A DNA stretch of 7,195 bases. Origin: Bordetella parapertussis (GTDB lineage: Bacteria; Pseudomonadota; Gammaproteobacteria; Burkholderiales; Burkholderiaceae_C). Both the position numbers and the translations under genes were made by a program. Where the stretch lies: assembly GCA_945888535.1 (NCBI GenBank), contig CAMDAN010000109.1, forward strand, positions 1 through 7,195. The letters run 5' to 3'. Positions 6,723 to 7,195 of the stretch are shown in pieces. Below the pieces are notes generated by a model that saw only the letters and a program-made list of their open reading frames with translations, was not told the DNA's origin and made no database searches. How positions within the stretch are numbered: the stretch's first letter is position 1; each line of letters starts with the position of its first letter.

Positions 6723-6764
6723 AAAGTCTTTCTCTCTTTACTACTTCCCCATTTTCCAAACGCC

Positions 6765-7195
6765 ATGAACTCTAAAATCCTCAAACTCCAGGTTGAGAAT
6801 ATTCACAAACGCTTTGGCAGCAATGAGGTTCTGAAGGGCGTCTCGTTGTCGGCCTATGCGGGTGACGTGATCAGTATTATTGGCAGCTCTGGCTCCGGGA
6901 AAAGTACTTTTCTGCGGTGTATCAATCTACTTGAAAAACCCCACCAAGGGCGAATCACTTTAGGTGGTGAAGCCTTGGATCTGGTGCCCGATAAACAGGG
7001 AGAACTCAACGCCAAAGACCCGAAACAACTGCAGCGCCTGCGCACCAAATTGGCTATGGTGTTTCAGCATTTCAATCTGTGGGCCCACATGACAGTGTTA
7101 GACAACATCATCGAAGCGCCGGTGCATGTGTTAGGCGTCTCCCGCGACGAGGCCATTGCGACCGCCCGAAAATACTTGGCACGGGTGGACCTTGC
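6765..7195 (+). CDS. aotP: Basic amino acid ABC transporter ATP-binding protein (AotP/HisP type), 5' part
   Basis: The first 143 codons of an ABC ATPase are present; the gene runs off the window and the family is about 255-260 residues long. Phe17 is at the A-loop position (RFG). Walker A is GSSGSGKST at 40-48, followed by FLRCINLLEKP as in HisP. The Q-loop glutamine is Gln101 in MVFQHFNLWAHMTVLDNI. The extra segment LVPDKQGELNAKDPKQLQRL (73-92) is typical of the HisP/ArgT-system ATPases rather than the GlnQ type, which supports a basic amino acid system. Walker B, the LSGGQ signature and the H-loop lie beyond the edge. The ATG at 6765 matches the HisP N-terminus, though its 42-nt upstream gap is pyrimidine-rich and lacks a clear Shine-Dalgarno sequence. 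It should energise the AotQ-AotM permease on the cytoplasmic face of the inner membrane. Confidence 0.95.
   Translation, partial: MNSKILKLQVENIHKRFGSNEVLKGVSLSAYAGDVISIIGSSGSGKSTFLRCINLLEKPHQGRITLGGEALDLVPDKQGELNAKDPKQLQRLRTKLAMVFQHFNLWAHMTVLDNIIEAPVHVLGVSRDEAIATARKYLARVDL

Noticed and set aside
1..7195. CRISPR arrays, mobile elements, tRNA or other RNA genes, defence genes
   Set aside because: No regularly spaced repeats with spacers, no transposase or integrase motifs, no tRNA-like sequence and no defence-family motifs were found on either strand.

Overview
This 7.2 kb window looks like ordinary chromosome of a Gram-negative proteobacterium. It is most likely a betaproteobacterium of the order Burkholderiales; this is inferred from protein character and moderate-to-high GC, not from any marker gene. 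No rRNA, tRNA, insertion sequence, integrase, phage gene or CRISPR array is visible.

Layout: (1) Bases 1-642 (+) are the 3' part of a CaiB/BaiF (class III) CoA-transferase gene that starts outside the window. (2) Bases 672-3002 (-) are a complete ygiQ-type radical SAM gene convergent with it; the 29-bp junction and the ygiQ tail carry a G-rich, 7-bp-spaced repeat. (3) Bases 3003-3283 are a divergent, non-coding, palindrome-rich control region. (4) Bases 3284-7195 (+) are five genes for a basic-amino-acid ABC uptake system in the order binding protein, permease, permease, AstE/AspA-type hydrolase, ATPase. This is the order of the Pseudomonas aeruginosa aotJQMOP arginine/ornithine operon. The ATPase gene runs off the right edge.

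How the genes work together: the AotJ-like binding protein has nearly every ligand residue of the lysine/arginine/ornithine-binding protein (LAO), plus its disulfide pair. It should deliver arginine, ornithine or lysine to the AotQ-AotM membrane heterodimer, powered by the HisP-like AotP ATPase. AotO is a predicted zinc amidohydrolase or deacylase of unknown substrate. A 16-bp perfect terminator hairpin lies between the binding-protein gene and the first permease gene. It probably lets the binding protein be made in excess over the membrane and ATPase subunits.

I see no radically new system. The most notable points are the embedded AotO enzyme of unresolved function, the internal terminator, the lipoprotein form of the binding protein, an operator-like palindrome inside a candidate promoter spacer, alternative RNA or DNA hairpins upstream, a possible G-quadruplex at the convergent junction, and a second cysteine cluster in YgiQ.
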